A program made the translations under genes and the position numbers. Source: Phycisphaerae bacterium (GTDB taxonomy: Bacteria > Planctomycetota > Phycisphaerae > SM23-33). From it: a DNA stretch of 12,477 nt. Numbering within the stretch: the first letter of the stretch is position 1; each line of letters starts with the position of its first letter. Below are positions 7,069-12,477 of the stretch, in pieces. The notes beneath the pieces were generated by a model that saw only the letters and a list, made by a program, of their open reading frames with translations, did no database searches and was not told the origin of the DNA. Where the stretch lies: the NCBI GenBank assembly GCA_030628445.1, contig DAOVQV010000015.1:1-12477 (forward strand), in the 5' to 3' direction.

Positions 7069-8529
7069 ATGATGTCGGCGACCGGTAAGATAACTCAGGT
7101 AATAGGCTCGACCTTTGACGCCCAATTTCCCGACGAGCAGATCCCGCCCATCCACAATGCCGTTGAGGTACTGGACAAGCAAACCCCATCTGTCCTCAAG
7201 GTCGTCGGGGAGGTCCAGCAGCATTTGGGGGGCGGGTCCGTGCGGTGCATCGCCTTAGGTTCGACGGAAGGTATGGTTCGCGGGATGGGGGTGCGGGACA
7301 CGGGCTCGCCTGTGATGATGCCGGTCGGCCCCGCCGTGCTGGGACGAGTGTTTAACTTGCTGGGTGAACCGATTGACGGAGCAGGGCCTGTCGAGACCGA
7401 CGAATACCGCCCGATCCACGCACCGCCGCCGGACTTTGACACCCTCAGTCCCAAGTCCGAGCTGTTCGAGACGGGTATCAAGGTAATCGACCTGCTCGCA
7501 CCGTTTGTGCGCGGTGGGAAGACAGGCCTGTTCGGCGGGGCCGGGCTTGGTAAGACCGTCATCATCCAGGAGTTGATAACGCGGATCGCCACCAAGCACG
7601 GCGGGTACAGCGTCTTTGCCGGCGTAGGCGAGCGCAGCCGCGAAGGTAATGACATGTGGCTGGACATGCAGCAGATGGAAATCGGCGATACCGGACAGAA
7701 GCTGCTGGAGCGAACGGCCATGGTCTTCGGGCAGATGAACGAACCTCCAGGCGCCCGCCTGCGAGCCGCCCTCAGCGCACTTACGGTGGCGGAGTACTTC
7801 CGCGACACCGGGGCCGACACGCTGCTGTTTATCGACAACATTTTCCGCTTCTCCCAGGCGGGCAGCGAGGTTTCGGCTCTTCTGGGACGGATGCCGTCTG
7901 CTGTGGGGTATCAGCCGACGCTGGCGACGGAGATGGGTGAGCTTCAGGAGCGGATCACCTCGACCCACAAGGGTGCAATTACGTCGGTCCAGGCCGTCTA
8001 CGTTCCGGCCGACGACATGACCGACCCGGCCGCGGCGACGGCCGTGACGCACCTCGATGCCTTCATCGTCCTGGAACGCTCGATCGTCGAGAAGGGGATT
8101 TACCCGGCGATCGACCCGCTGAGCAGCTCCTCGCGGATCCTCGATCCACAGATCGTCGGCGCCGAGCACTACAACGTCGCGCGCCGGGTCCAGCAGATCC
8201 TCCAGCGATACCGCGACCTGCAGGAGATCATCGCAATCCTCGGCGTTGACGAACTCAGCGAGGAAGATAAGCGCATCGTCGCCCGGGCCAGGCGGATCGA
8301 GGGGTTCTTCGCTCAGCCGTTCTTCGTGACGGAGGTCTTTACCGGGAAGAGTGGGAAGTTCACGGCGCTCGCCGAGACGATCCAATCGTTCGGTCAGATT
8401 ATAGAGGGCAAGTGGGACCATCTGCCGGAGGCGGCGTTTATGTACGTCGGCTCGATCGACGATGCCGTCGAGCGTGCCGAGGAACTCGCCGAACCCGAAA
8501 AGCATGAGGCGCCGTCCGGTCCGGAGTGA
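7069..8529 (+). CDS. atpD: F1Fo ATP synthase subunit beta (catalytic)
   Basis: Beta carries the catalytic sites for ATP synthesis and hydrolysis. The 486-residue product shows the N-terminal barrel start GKITQVIG (6-13), P-loop GGAGLGKT (156-163; Leu replaces the common Val), the catalytic glutamate E188 in GERSREG, Walker B in TLLFIDNIFRF (251-261) and the DELSEED torque loop (394-400). FFVTEVFTGKSGK (418-430) and GSIDDAVERA (461-470) complete the C-terminal domain. Start: ATG 7069 with AGGA a few bases upstream; the next codon, ATG 7072, is an equally possible start. atpC does not follow directly, because a nitroreductase gene intervenes. Confidence 0.97.
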   Translation: MMSATGKITQVIGSTFDAQFPDEQIPPIHNAVEVLDKQTPSVLKVVGEVQQHLGGGSVRCIALGSTEGMVRGMGVRDTGSPVMMPVGPAVLGRVFNLLGEPIDGAGPVETDEYRPIHAPPPDFDTLSPKSELFETGIKVIDLLAPFVRGGKTGLFGGAGLGKTVIIQELITRIATKHGGYSVFAGVGERSREGNDMWLDMQQMEIGDTGQKLLERTAMVFGQMNEPPGARLRAALSALTVAEYFRDTGADTLLFIDNIFRFSQAGSEVSALLGRMPSAVGYQPTLATEMGELQERITSTHKGAITSVQAVYVPADDMTDPAAATAVTHLDAFIVLERSIVEKGIYPAIDPLSSSSRILDPQIVGAEHYNVARRVQQILQRYRDLQEIIAILGVDELSEEDKRIVARARRIEGFFAQPFFVTEVFTGKSGKFTALAETIQSFGQIIEGKWDHLPEAAFMYVGSIDDAVERAEELAEPEKHEAPSGPE

Positions 8530-8554
8530 ATCGGGAGCTGTTCACCCGCAAGCG

Positions 8555-8578
8555 ACTCGTCAGCACAGACCGACGAGT
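8555..8578 (+). repeat. Inverted repeat between atpD and the nitroreductase gene
   Basis: A perfect 7-bp stem, ACTCGTC (8555-8561) and GACGAGT (8572-8578), encloses a 10-base loop. No T-run follows, so it is not a classical intrinsic terminator. It could be an mRNA processing or stability element between the beta gene and the inserted gene. Confidence 0.4.
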
Positions 8579-8608
8579 GTTGAGCAGCAATAAGCTAAGG
8601 AGCCGACA

Positions 8609-9118
8609 ATGGACATATACGAAGCGATCAAACAGCGGTACAGCGTTCGTGCGTACGAGGACAAGCCTATCGAGGACGATAAGCTCCAGCGGGTTCTGGA
8701 GGCCGGGCGGGTGGCGCCGTCGGGAAATAACCGCCAGGAGTGGAAGTTCATCGTCGTAAGGGATCCCGAGCTGCGGTCGGGTCTGGCGAAGGCCGCCGAG
8801 CAGCCGTTCGTCGGGCAGGCCCCGGTCGTCATAGTCGTGGTAGGGACGAATCCCACCCGTATAATGAAGTGCGAGGTCCCGGCCGATCCGGTGGACTGTG
8901 CGATCGCGATCGACCACATGACACTGGCGGCCGTCGCCGAAGGGCTGGGTACGTGCTGGATCGGGCATTTCGATCAGAAGGCGTCCCGTAAGGTCCTCGG
9001 CGTGCCCGAGACAGCAACGGTTATCGAGCTGCTCCCGTTGGGCTACCCCGCGGGCGGACCGAAGGGGAAACCCCGGAAAGCGTTCAGCGAGGTGGTCTGC
9101 TACGAGAAGTTCTCGTAG
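8609..9118 (+). CDS. Nitroreductase-family flavoprotein
   Basis: The 169-residue product belongs to the FMN-dependent nitroreductase family. Visible marks are the N-terminal FMN-binding pattern KQRYSVRAY (8-16), APSGNNRQEWKFIVV (36-50), the GLGTCWIGHF segment (112-121) and the closing LLPLGYPAGG (141-150). Such proteins use NAD(P)H and FMN to reduce nitro compounds, quinones or enones, and some act in vitamin or cofactor metabolism; the natural substrate cannot be read here. It is of the short single-domain type. AAGGAG lies 7-8 bases before ATG, the clearest ribosome binding site in the operon. The gene sits between atpD and atpC on the same strand, 79 bp after atpD and 74 bp before atpC, so it is probably co-transcribed, perhaps with independent translation. 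Confidence 0.9.
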   Translation: MDIYEAIKQRYSVRAYEDKPIEDDKLQRVLEAGRVAPSGNNRQEWKFIVVRDPELRSGLAKAAEQPFVGQAPVVIVVVGTNPTRIMKCEVPADPVDCAIAIDHMTLAAVAEGLGTCWIGHFDQKASRKVLGVPETATVIELLPLGYPAGGPKGKPRKAFSEVVCYEKFS

Positions 9119-9192
9119 GGTTTCGGTGGGTGGGGCGGCTCTGTGCAGCTCGGCGCACTGCAGATTAGGGATCGACAGTGAGGTCTCGATAA

Positions 9193-9627
9193 TTGCCTGG
9201 ATACCGAAAACGTTTCTCTTGTAGGGTTGTCACGCCGGCGGGCCAGATCACCAGCACCGACGCCGTCAGCGTCTCGCTGCCGGGGCGCGACGGGGCGATG
9301 GGGATTCTTGGCGGCCATGCGCCAATGGTGTCGATGATCGGGCGGGGTCTGGTGTCCATCGAGCCTCCCGAAGGGCACAAGCTCGGGTTCTTCGTGGCCG
9401 GCGGATTTGCCCATGTCGCCGATAATGTCGTGACGATCATCGCCGAGCAGTGCGAACAGATGGATCAGATCGACTCGGAGGCCCTGCGGAGGGAAATGGA
9501 TCGCGCCAAGTCCATGCCCGACGACAGCGCCTCTCAGCGCGCTGCCCGCGACGAGGCCCTCGCCAGGGCCAGGACCAAATTCGCCGTCGTCCAGACGTGG
9601 CGCCGCCAGGACACCGGAGGACATTGA
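9193..9627 (+). CDS. atpC: F1Fo ATP synthase subunit epsilon
   Basis: Epsilon sits at the foot of gamma, links it to the c-ring and can inhibit ATP hydrolysis. The 144-residue product begins with the typical beta strand FSCRVVTPAGQI (8-19), then SLPGRDGAMGILGGHAPMVS (28-47), the family's central signature, and FFVAGGFAHV (66-75). The C-terminal part (about 92-140) is charged and helical, matching the regulatory helical hairpin. I choose TTG 9193 because the first in-frame ATG (residue 36) would remove the first strands, and GAGG lies about 9 bases upstream. The usual atpD-atpC adjacency is broken by the nitroreductase gene. hemC begins 7 bp after the stop. Confidence 0.92.
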   Translation: MPGYRKRFSCRVVTPAGQITSTDAVSVSLPGRDGAMGILGGHAPMVSMIGRGLVSIEPPEGHKLGFFVAGGFAHVADNVVTIIAEQCEQMDQIDSEALRREMDRAKSMPDDSASQRAARDEALARARTKFAVVQTWRRQDTGGH

Positions 9628-9634
9628 ACCGCAA

Positions 9635-10552
9635 ATGCGGCGCATCCGGATCGCAACACGCACCAGCATCCTTGCACAGCGCCAGGCCGCACTGGTCGCC
9701 GAAGCGATCCGCTCTATCGATGAGACGATCGACACGGAGCTGGTCCTCCTGGGGACGGCCGGTGACGCCCGCAGCGTCAAAGTGAGCGAAATCGGCGGGA
9801 AGGGGATATTCACCGCCGAGCTGGAGGCGGCTCTTCGGGCCGGGGAAGTGGACCTGGCTGTTCACTCTGCCAAGGACCTCCCCGTAGCAATGGCCGAAGA
9901 CCTGCAGATAGCGGCCGTGCCCCCAAGAGACGATCCGCGCGATGCGCTGGTTTCCCGAGGCGGCGGCGCTCTTGCGGACTTACCGGGCGGGGCGAAGGTG
10001 GGCACGGGCAGCCTTCGCCGCCGGGCGCAGTTGCTTGCGACCCGTAGCGATCTGCAGGTTGTCTCGCTTCGAGGGAACGTTGAGACGCGATTGGGTAAGG
10101 TCATCTGCGACGAACCACCGCTTGACGCCGTCGTTGTCGCAATGGCGGGTCTGAATCGAAGCGGTCTGGCGAGCCGCTATGCGGGGAAGGTCCACCCGCT
10201 TGAGCTGGATCAATTCGTCCCCGCCGCCGGACAGGGGGCACTGGCGGTTCAGACGCTTCTAGGCCGCGGTGGTCTGGGCGACCTTCTCGCGCGAATCGAC
10301 GATCCCGATTCACACAAGGCCCTGACGGCCGAGCGGTCCGTAATCGCCGCACTGCACGCCGATTGCCATAGCTGTATCGGTGTGCATATCGCAAGGGCCG
10401 CCGATCGGTGGGGCGCGCAAGCTATGGTCGCATCCCCGGACGGCACGGATGTTCTACGCGAGCGTCTGGCGGCGCCGTCCCCCGACGCCGCTGCCGCGCG
10501 AATCACCGAGGCGCTGCTCCAAGCGGGCGCCGTCGAACTGCTGTCTCGTTAG
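9635..10552 (+). CDS. hemC: Porphobilinogen deaminase (hydroxymethylbilane synthase)
   Basis: HemC condenses four porphobilinogen molecules into hydroxymethylbilane, the linear precursor of uroporphyrinogen III, in the cytoplasm. The 305-residue length is normal. Motifs include RTSILAQRQA (9-18), GGKGIFTAELEAAL (54-67), HSAKDLP (77-83) with catalytic D81, GTGSLRRRAQL (123-133) with the substrate-binding arginines, SLRGNVETRL (144-153) and PAAGQGALAVQ (196-206). C244, in ADCHSCIG (242-249), aligns with the cysteine that carries the dipyrromethane cofactor; the usual motif is GGCQVPIG, so a second cysteine, C247, replaces the proline. GGAGG at 9616-9620 lies inside the atpC end, 14 bases before ATG, which is rather far. 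The short gap suggests co-transcription with atpC. No other haem gene is in the window. Confidence 0.96.
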   Translation: MRRIRIATRTSILAQRQAALVAEAIRSIDETIDTELVLLGTAGDARSVKVSEIGGKGIFTAELEAALRAGEVDLAVHSAKDLPVAMAEDLQIAAVPPRDDPRDALVSRGGGALADLPGGAKVGTGSLRRRAQLLATRSDLQVVSLRGNVETRLGKVICDEPPLDAVVVAMAGLNRSGLASRYAGKVHPLELDQFVPAAGQGALAVQTLLGRGGLGDLLARIDDPDSHKALTAERSVIAALHADCHSCIGVHIARAADRWGAQAMVASPDGTDVLRERLAAPSPDAAAARITEALLQAGAVELLSR

Positions 10553-10800
10553 CACCTCAAGCTCGATGCCATTGACCGACCCGCCAAATTGACCTGTCCC
10601 GATACCCACTCGCCCAATCCCGTAAGGCACCCTCGGCCCCGTCCAGGTAACGAGATCCGCCCAAAACCTCCCTCGCAAGAATTCCCAGCCAAGTAAAATA
10701 GGGAAAGTTTTCCGCTTTGTTCGCCTGGACCCCGTCCGAATCTTATTCTTAAACGTGTTGGATAGTCGCATTTTACAGCCGCCCCGAAACTAAACGTAGC

Positions 10801-10839
10801 GGCCTGGATGCGCCAGATGAGGCGCCGCCCCAAGAGGCC
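10801..10839. repeat. Nested stem-loop
   Basis: The outer arms GGCCT (10801-10805) and AGGCC (10835-10839) enclose the inner arms GCGCC (10810-10814) and GGCGC (10821-10825), which have a 6-base loop AGATGA. No T-run follows. Its role is unknown. Confidence 0.35.
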
Positions 10840-10869
10840 AGACGAGTCTTGCGGGCTCCATTGACACTG

Positions 10870-10881
10870 CAGTTGCAACTG
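10870..10881. repeat. Perfect 12-bp palindrome
   Basis: CAGTTGCAACTG is its own reverse complement. Sites like this can bind dimeric regulators. TTGACA lies just before it at 10861-10866, but no good -10 follows at the right spacing. Confidence 0.35.
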
Positions 10882-11022
10882 ATCCCACATTGGGTCGTTC
10901 CTGCAGGTCCAGAAGATATTCAACGGCTTTGACAATCGCATAAGAGTTATTTGTGGTAAGTCAAGTACCCCCCGTACCAAGCCGATAGTTCGTGTGGAAC
11001 GGTGTGTAGACGATCTGGAAGG

Positions 11023-11039
11023 CTGGGCTTTCAGCCCGG
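11023..11039 (+). repeat. Hairpin with TTC loop
   Basis: CTGGGCT and AGCCCGG pair around a TTC loop (seven pairs, one of them T-G). It is the left of two close hairpins upstream of the first pseudopilin gene. The shape resembles the small hairpins at IS200/IS605-type ends or REP elements, but no transposase gene is present. Confidence 0.4.
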
Positions 11040-11069
11040 GTGCTAGAAACCAGACTTGGCCCGACGAAA

Positions 11070-11087
11070 CGCCGGCCTCGGCCGGCG
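11070..11087 (+). repeat. GC-rich hairpin
   Basis: CGCCGGCC and GGCCGGCG form a perfect 8-bp inverted repeat separated by TC. The following GAAGGGAGGTGAGC is purine-rich, not T-rich, so it is unlikely to be an intrinsic terminator on the plus strand. It may be part of a structured leader RNA. Confidence 0.45.
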
Positions 11088-11120
11088 AAGGGAGGTGAGC
11101 TGAGCGATAAGGAGTTGAGC

Positions 11121-11222
11121 GTGGTCAAGCGATTCAGCACCCAGCACAGAAGGCACAGTCACCGATGCATTGAAAACATGCTCATCAAAATGATGAGGAA
11201 ACTGTCGTCGAGTCCCTGTTGA
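11121..11222 (+). CDS. Possible 33-residue basic small ORF upstream of the pseudopilin gene
   Basis: A GTG at 11121 is preceded by AAGGAG (11109-11114) at a 6-base spacing, an excellent ribosome binding site. The 33-residue product is strongly basic, with several Lys, Arg and His residues and one Cys near each end (VKRFSTQHRRHSHRC near the start, SSSPC at the end). The TGA at 11220-11222 lies 37 bp before the pseudopilin start. I recognise no family. It could be a leader peptide or a chance frame; the ribosome binding site is the main argument for it. Confidence 0.22.
   Translation: MVKRFSTQHRRHSHRCIENMLIKMMRKLSSSPC
11181..11197 (+). repeat. Hairpin with AAAAT loop in the pseudopilin leader
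   Basis: CTCATC (11181-11186) and GATGAG (11192-11197) are perfect arms around AAAAT. It lies 62 bp upstream of the pseudopilin start, inside the possible small ORF. It could be an operator or a leader RNA hairpin. Confidence 0.35.
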
Positions 11223-11259
11223 GGACATTTGGCAAACAGAATTTCGGAGGATCATTCCC

Positions 11260-11733
11260 ATGAGGAACAAAGCTTTTACACTGGTTGAAATTCTCATCGT
11301 CGTGATCATTCTCGGGATCCTGGCCGCGATCGTGATTCCGCAGTTCACCAAGGCATCTGAGGATGCACGCGAATCGGCGCTGGCCAGCGACCTGCAGATG
11401 ATCCGGTCCCAGCTCGAGCTGTACAAGGTCCAGCACCTGGAGAACTATCCTAACGGTGTTGGGATCGCCGCTTGGCAGGTACAGTTGACCGGCCAGACGG
11501 ACAACACGGGCGCTGCCGGTACGGACTTCGGCCCGTACATGCAGTCCTTCCCGAAGAACCAGTTTGCTCCATCGGGCGGGACTACTCAGAGCGATGTGGC
11601 GTTCTCGATCGACCCGCTTGCCACCGCTCCTCCGGGAGATGACACCACCGGGTGGTGGTTTAACAGCGTCACTGGTAAGTTCGCGCCCAACGACAGCAAG
11701 GGCGACGCTGCCAACCCGCACAAGAGCTGGTAA
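11260..11733 (+). CDS. GspG-like pseudopilin with prepilin N-terminus
   Basis: The 157-residue product begins with MRNKA followed by FTLVEILIVVIILGILAAIV, the class III prepilin signal: a short basic leader, cleavage before Phe by prepilin peptidase, Glu at mature position 5, and a hydrophobic helix. The amphipathic helix continues to about residue 60 (SQLELYKVQH). The C-terminal domain carries FGPYMQSFPKNQF (87-99) and a TGWWFNSVTGKF segment (about 131-142), a pattern I associate with planctomycete GspG-like proteins. Processed subunits assemble into the pseudopilus of type II secretion or a type IV pilus-like fibre. GGAGG (11246-11250) lies 9 bases before ATG. A terminator-like hairpin follows. 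The family is clear, the particular machine is not. Confidence 0.88.
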   Translation: MRNKAFTLVEILIVVIILGILAAIVIPQFTKASEDARESALASDLQMIRSQLELYKVQHLENYPNGVGIAAWQVQLTGQTDNTGAAGTDFGPYMQSFPKNQFAPSGGTTQSDVAFSIDPLATAPPGDDTTGWWFNSVTGKFAPNDSKGDAANPHKSW

Positions 11734-11786
11734 TGTGACGCCGCCGATTGTTTGTTGGCGCGTGAAAACTGATGGACTGAAAGTTT

Positions 11787-11831
11787 CCCGGCCGGGATTG
11801 TCATCACAAACAATCCCGGTCGGGCCTTGTT
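11787..11831 (+). terminator. Terminator-like hairpin after the first pseudopilin gene
   Basis: The arms 11787-11801 (CCCGGCCGGGATTGT) and 11810-11824 (ACAATCCCGGTCGGG) pair over 15 positions with one G-T pair around an 8-base loop. The trailing sequence CCTTGTT is only moderately T-rich. It lies 54 bp after the stop codon. It probably ends or attenuates transcription and raises expression of the first pseudopilin relative to the second. Confidence 0.7.
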
Positions 11832-11919
11832 CGTAATGTTCGCTCGCCCGCGCGTATTATATGCAGACCACAGGTCCAGTTCACGTTGCCCTGAATCACG
11901 GCGCCGCTGTGGTGTGGTA

Positions 11920-12426
11920 ATGACAGCGAAAAGAGCATTTACACTTGTTGAGATTCTGATCGTCGTGATACTGCTGGGGATCCTGGCGGTGATCGTCGTC
12001 CCGAAGTTCTCCAACGCCACGGCGACAGCCAGGGCCAGCATGGTCGCCGATAATCTGCGCATCATGCGATCTCAGCTTGTTGTCTTCAAATCTCAGCACC
12101 GCGACGTGGCGGCGGGATATCCCAATTGCGATTCGACGGGGGCTCCGACCGAGGCAGCGTTCATCGAGCACATGACGATGGCGTCGACTAGCGAGGGGAA
12201 CTTGGCGGCGCCAGGGACGCCGGGATTTAGACACGGACCGTATTTCCGCGAGATACCGCCCAATCCGCTTAACGCCAAGAGCACGGTGCAGATCATTCCC
12301 GATGGCGCCGCCGTCCCTGCGGTCGGTGACGATTCCCACGGGTGGATTTACAAGCCCGCCGAGTTGGTGTTCAAGGCCGACTCGCCCGGTGCCGATGTAG
12401 AGGGTGTGGACTTTATCGATTACTGA
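11920..12426 (+). CDS. Second GspG-like pseudopilin
   Basis: The 168-residue product starts MTAKRA followed by FTLVEILIVVILLGILAVIV, again a prepilin peptidase site before Phe, Glu at mature position 5 and a long hydrophobic helix. It is a diverged paralogue of the preceding gene: the first 55 or so residues align closely (RSQL, K-QH), and GPYFREIPPNPLN (about 106-118) and HGWIYKPAELVFKAD (about 141-155) correspond to the GPY and GWW blocks of the other protein. ATG 11920 is chosen because the prepilin leader must be short; the frame is open upstream to TTG 11827, but that would put about 31 extra residues before it. The ribosome binding site is weak (GGTGTGG). It may need its own promoter because a terminator-like hairpin lies upstream. 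Confidence 0.87.
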   Translation: MTAKRAFTLVEILIVVILLGILAVIVVPKFSNATATARASMVADNLRIMRSQLVVFKSQHRDVAAGYPNCDSTGAPTEAAFIEHMTMASTSEGNLAAPGTPGFRHGPYFREIPPNPLNAKSTVQIIPDGAAVPAVGDDSHGWIYKPAELVFKADSPGADVEGVDFIDY

Positions 12427-12477
12427 TACTATTGCGCGCCGACACGCTCGTTTCGACTGAGGCGAATGTGGCTCGCA

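Larger units (their letters stand above)
10553..11259. other. 707-bp intergenic region with lower GC and several inverted repeats
   Basis: No convincing large gene was found on either strand between hemC and the first pseudopilin gene. About 10680-10800 is visibly AT-richer than the surrounding coding DNA. The region holds a nested stem-loop (10801-10839), a perfect palindrome (10870-10881), two GC hairpins (11023-11039 and 11070-11087), a possible 33-codon ORF (11121-11222) and an AT-loop hairpin (11181-11197). No clear terminator with a T-run follows hemC. The right half probably contains the promoter and 5' leader of the pseudopilin gene; the left half may be decayed DNA. Confidence 0.6.

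Noticed and set aside
10454..10771. Minus-strand open frame of 105 codons overlapping the 3' end of hemC
   Set aside because: About a third of it is antisense to the clear hemC coding sequence and the rest shows no motif.
10549..10980. Minus-strand open frame of 143 codons between hemC and the pseudopilins
   Set aside because: No recognisable family, domain or ribosome binding site. The composition looks like translated non-coding DNA, and its end overlaps hemC.
11023..11100. Cyclic-di-GMP (GEMM) riboswitch upstream of the pseudopilin
   Set aside because: A plausible location, but the conserved GEMM core sequences are absent from the two hairpins and their linkers.
11231..11250. Possible sigma54 promoter (TTGGCA followed by TTTC) before the pseudopilin
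   Set aside because: The required GC dinucleotide at the -12 element is missing, and it would overlap the ribosome binding site of the gene.
11855..11860. TATTAT as a -10 box for the second pseudopilin gene
   Set aside because: No acceptable -35 hexamer lies 16-18 bases upstream; TTGTTC at 11827 is 22 bases away. It remains possible but unsupported.

Overview
The window carries an almost complete F1Fo ATP synthase operon from a GC-rich bacterium, most likely a planctomycete of the Phycisphaerae type. The phylum is an inference. It rests on the signal-peptide-like N-termini of subunits b and c, the extended alpha subunit, and the GspG-like pseudopilins with a late Gly-Trp motif. No 16S or other decisive marker is present.

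Layout. Positions 1-729 hold the N-terminal 243 residues of a radical SAM protein on the minus strand, which runs off the left edge. A 174-bp divergent region (730-903) carries candidate promoters for both directions. The ATP synthase genes follow on the plus strand: atpZ-like, atpI-like, atpB (a), atpE (c), atpF (b), atpH (delta), atpA (alpha), atpG (gamma), atpD (beta), then a nitroreductase-family flavoprotein gene, then atpC (epsilon). hemC (porphobilinogen deaminase) follows atpC by 7 bp. A 707-bp gap (10553-11259) has lower GC and several inverted repeats, and I see no convincing large gene in it. Two tandem GspG-like pseudopilin genes close the window, separated by a strong terminator-like hairpin.

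Function. AtpZ and AtpI are membrane assembly factors. Subunits a, b and c form Fo; alpha, beta, gamma, delta and epsilon form F1. The c-ring site lacks the Na+ ligand pattern, so the enzyme is predicted to be proton-coupled. All catalytic signatures are intact. HemC makes the linear tetrapyrrole hydroxymethylbilane on the way to haem, sirohaem or cobalamin. The pseudopilins belong to type II secretion or type IV pilus-like machinery and probably form a separate transcription unit.

I found no wholly new system such as a defence island, CRISPR array or complete mobile element. The most unusual points are the nitroreductase gene between atpD and atpC, a roughly 40-residue insertion in the alpha subunit, the atpC-hemC junction, and the structured, partly AT-richer intergenic region before the pseudopilins, which may include a 33-residue small ORF.
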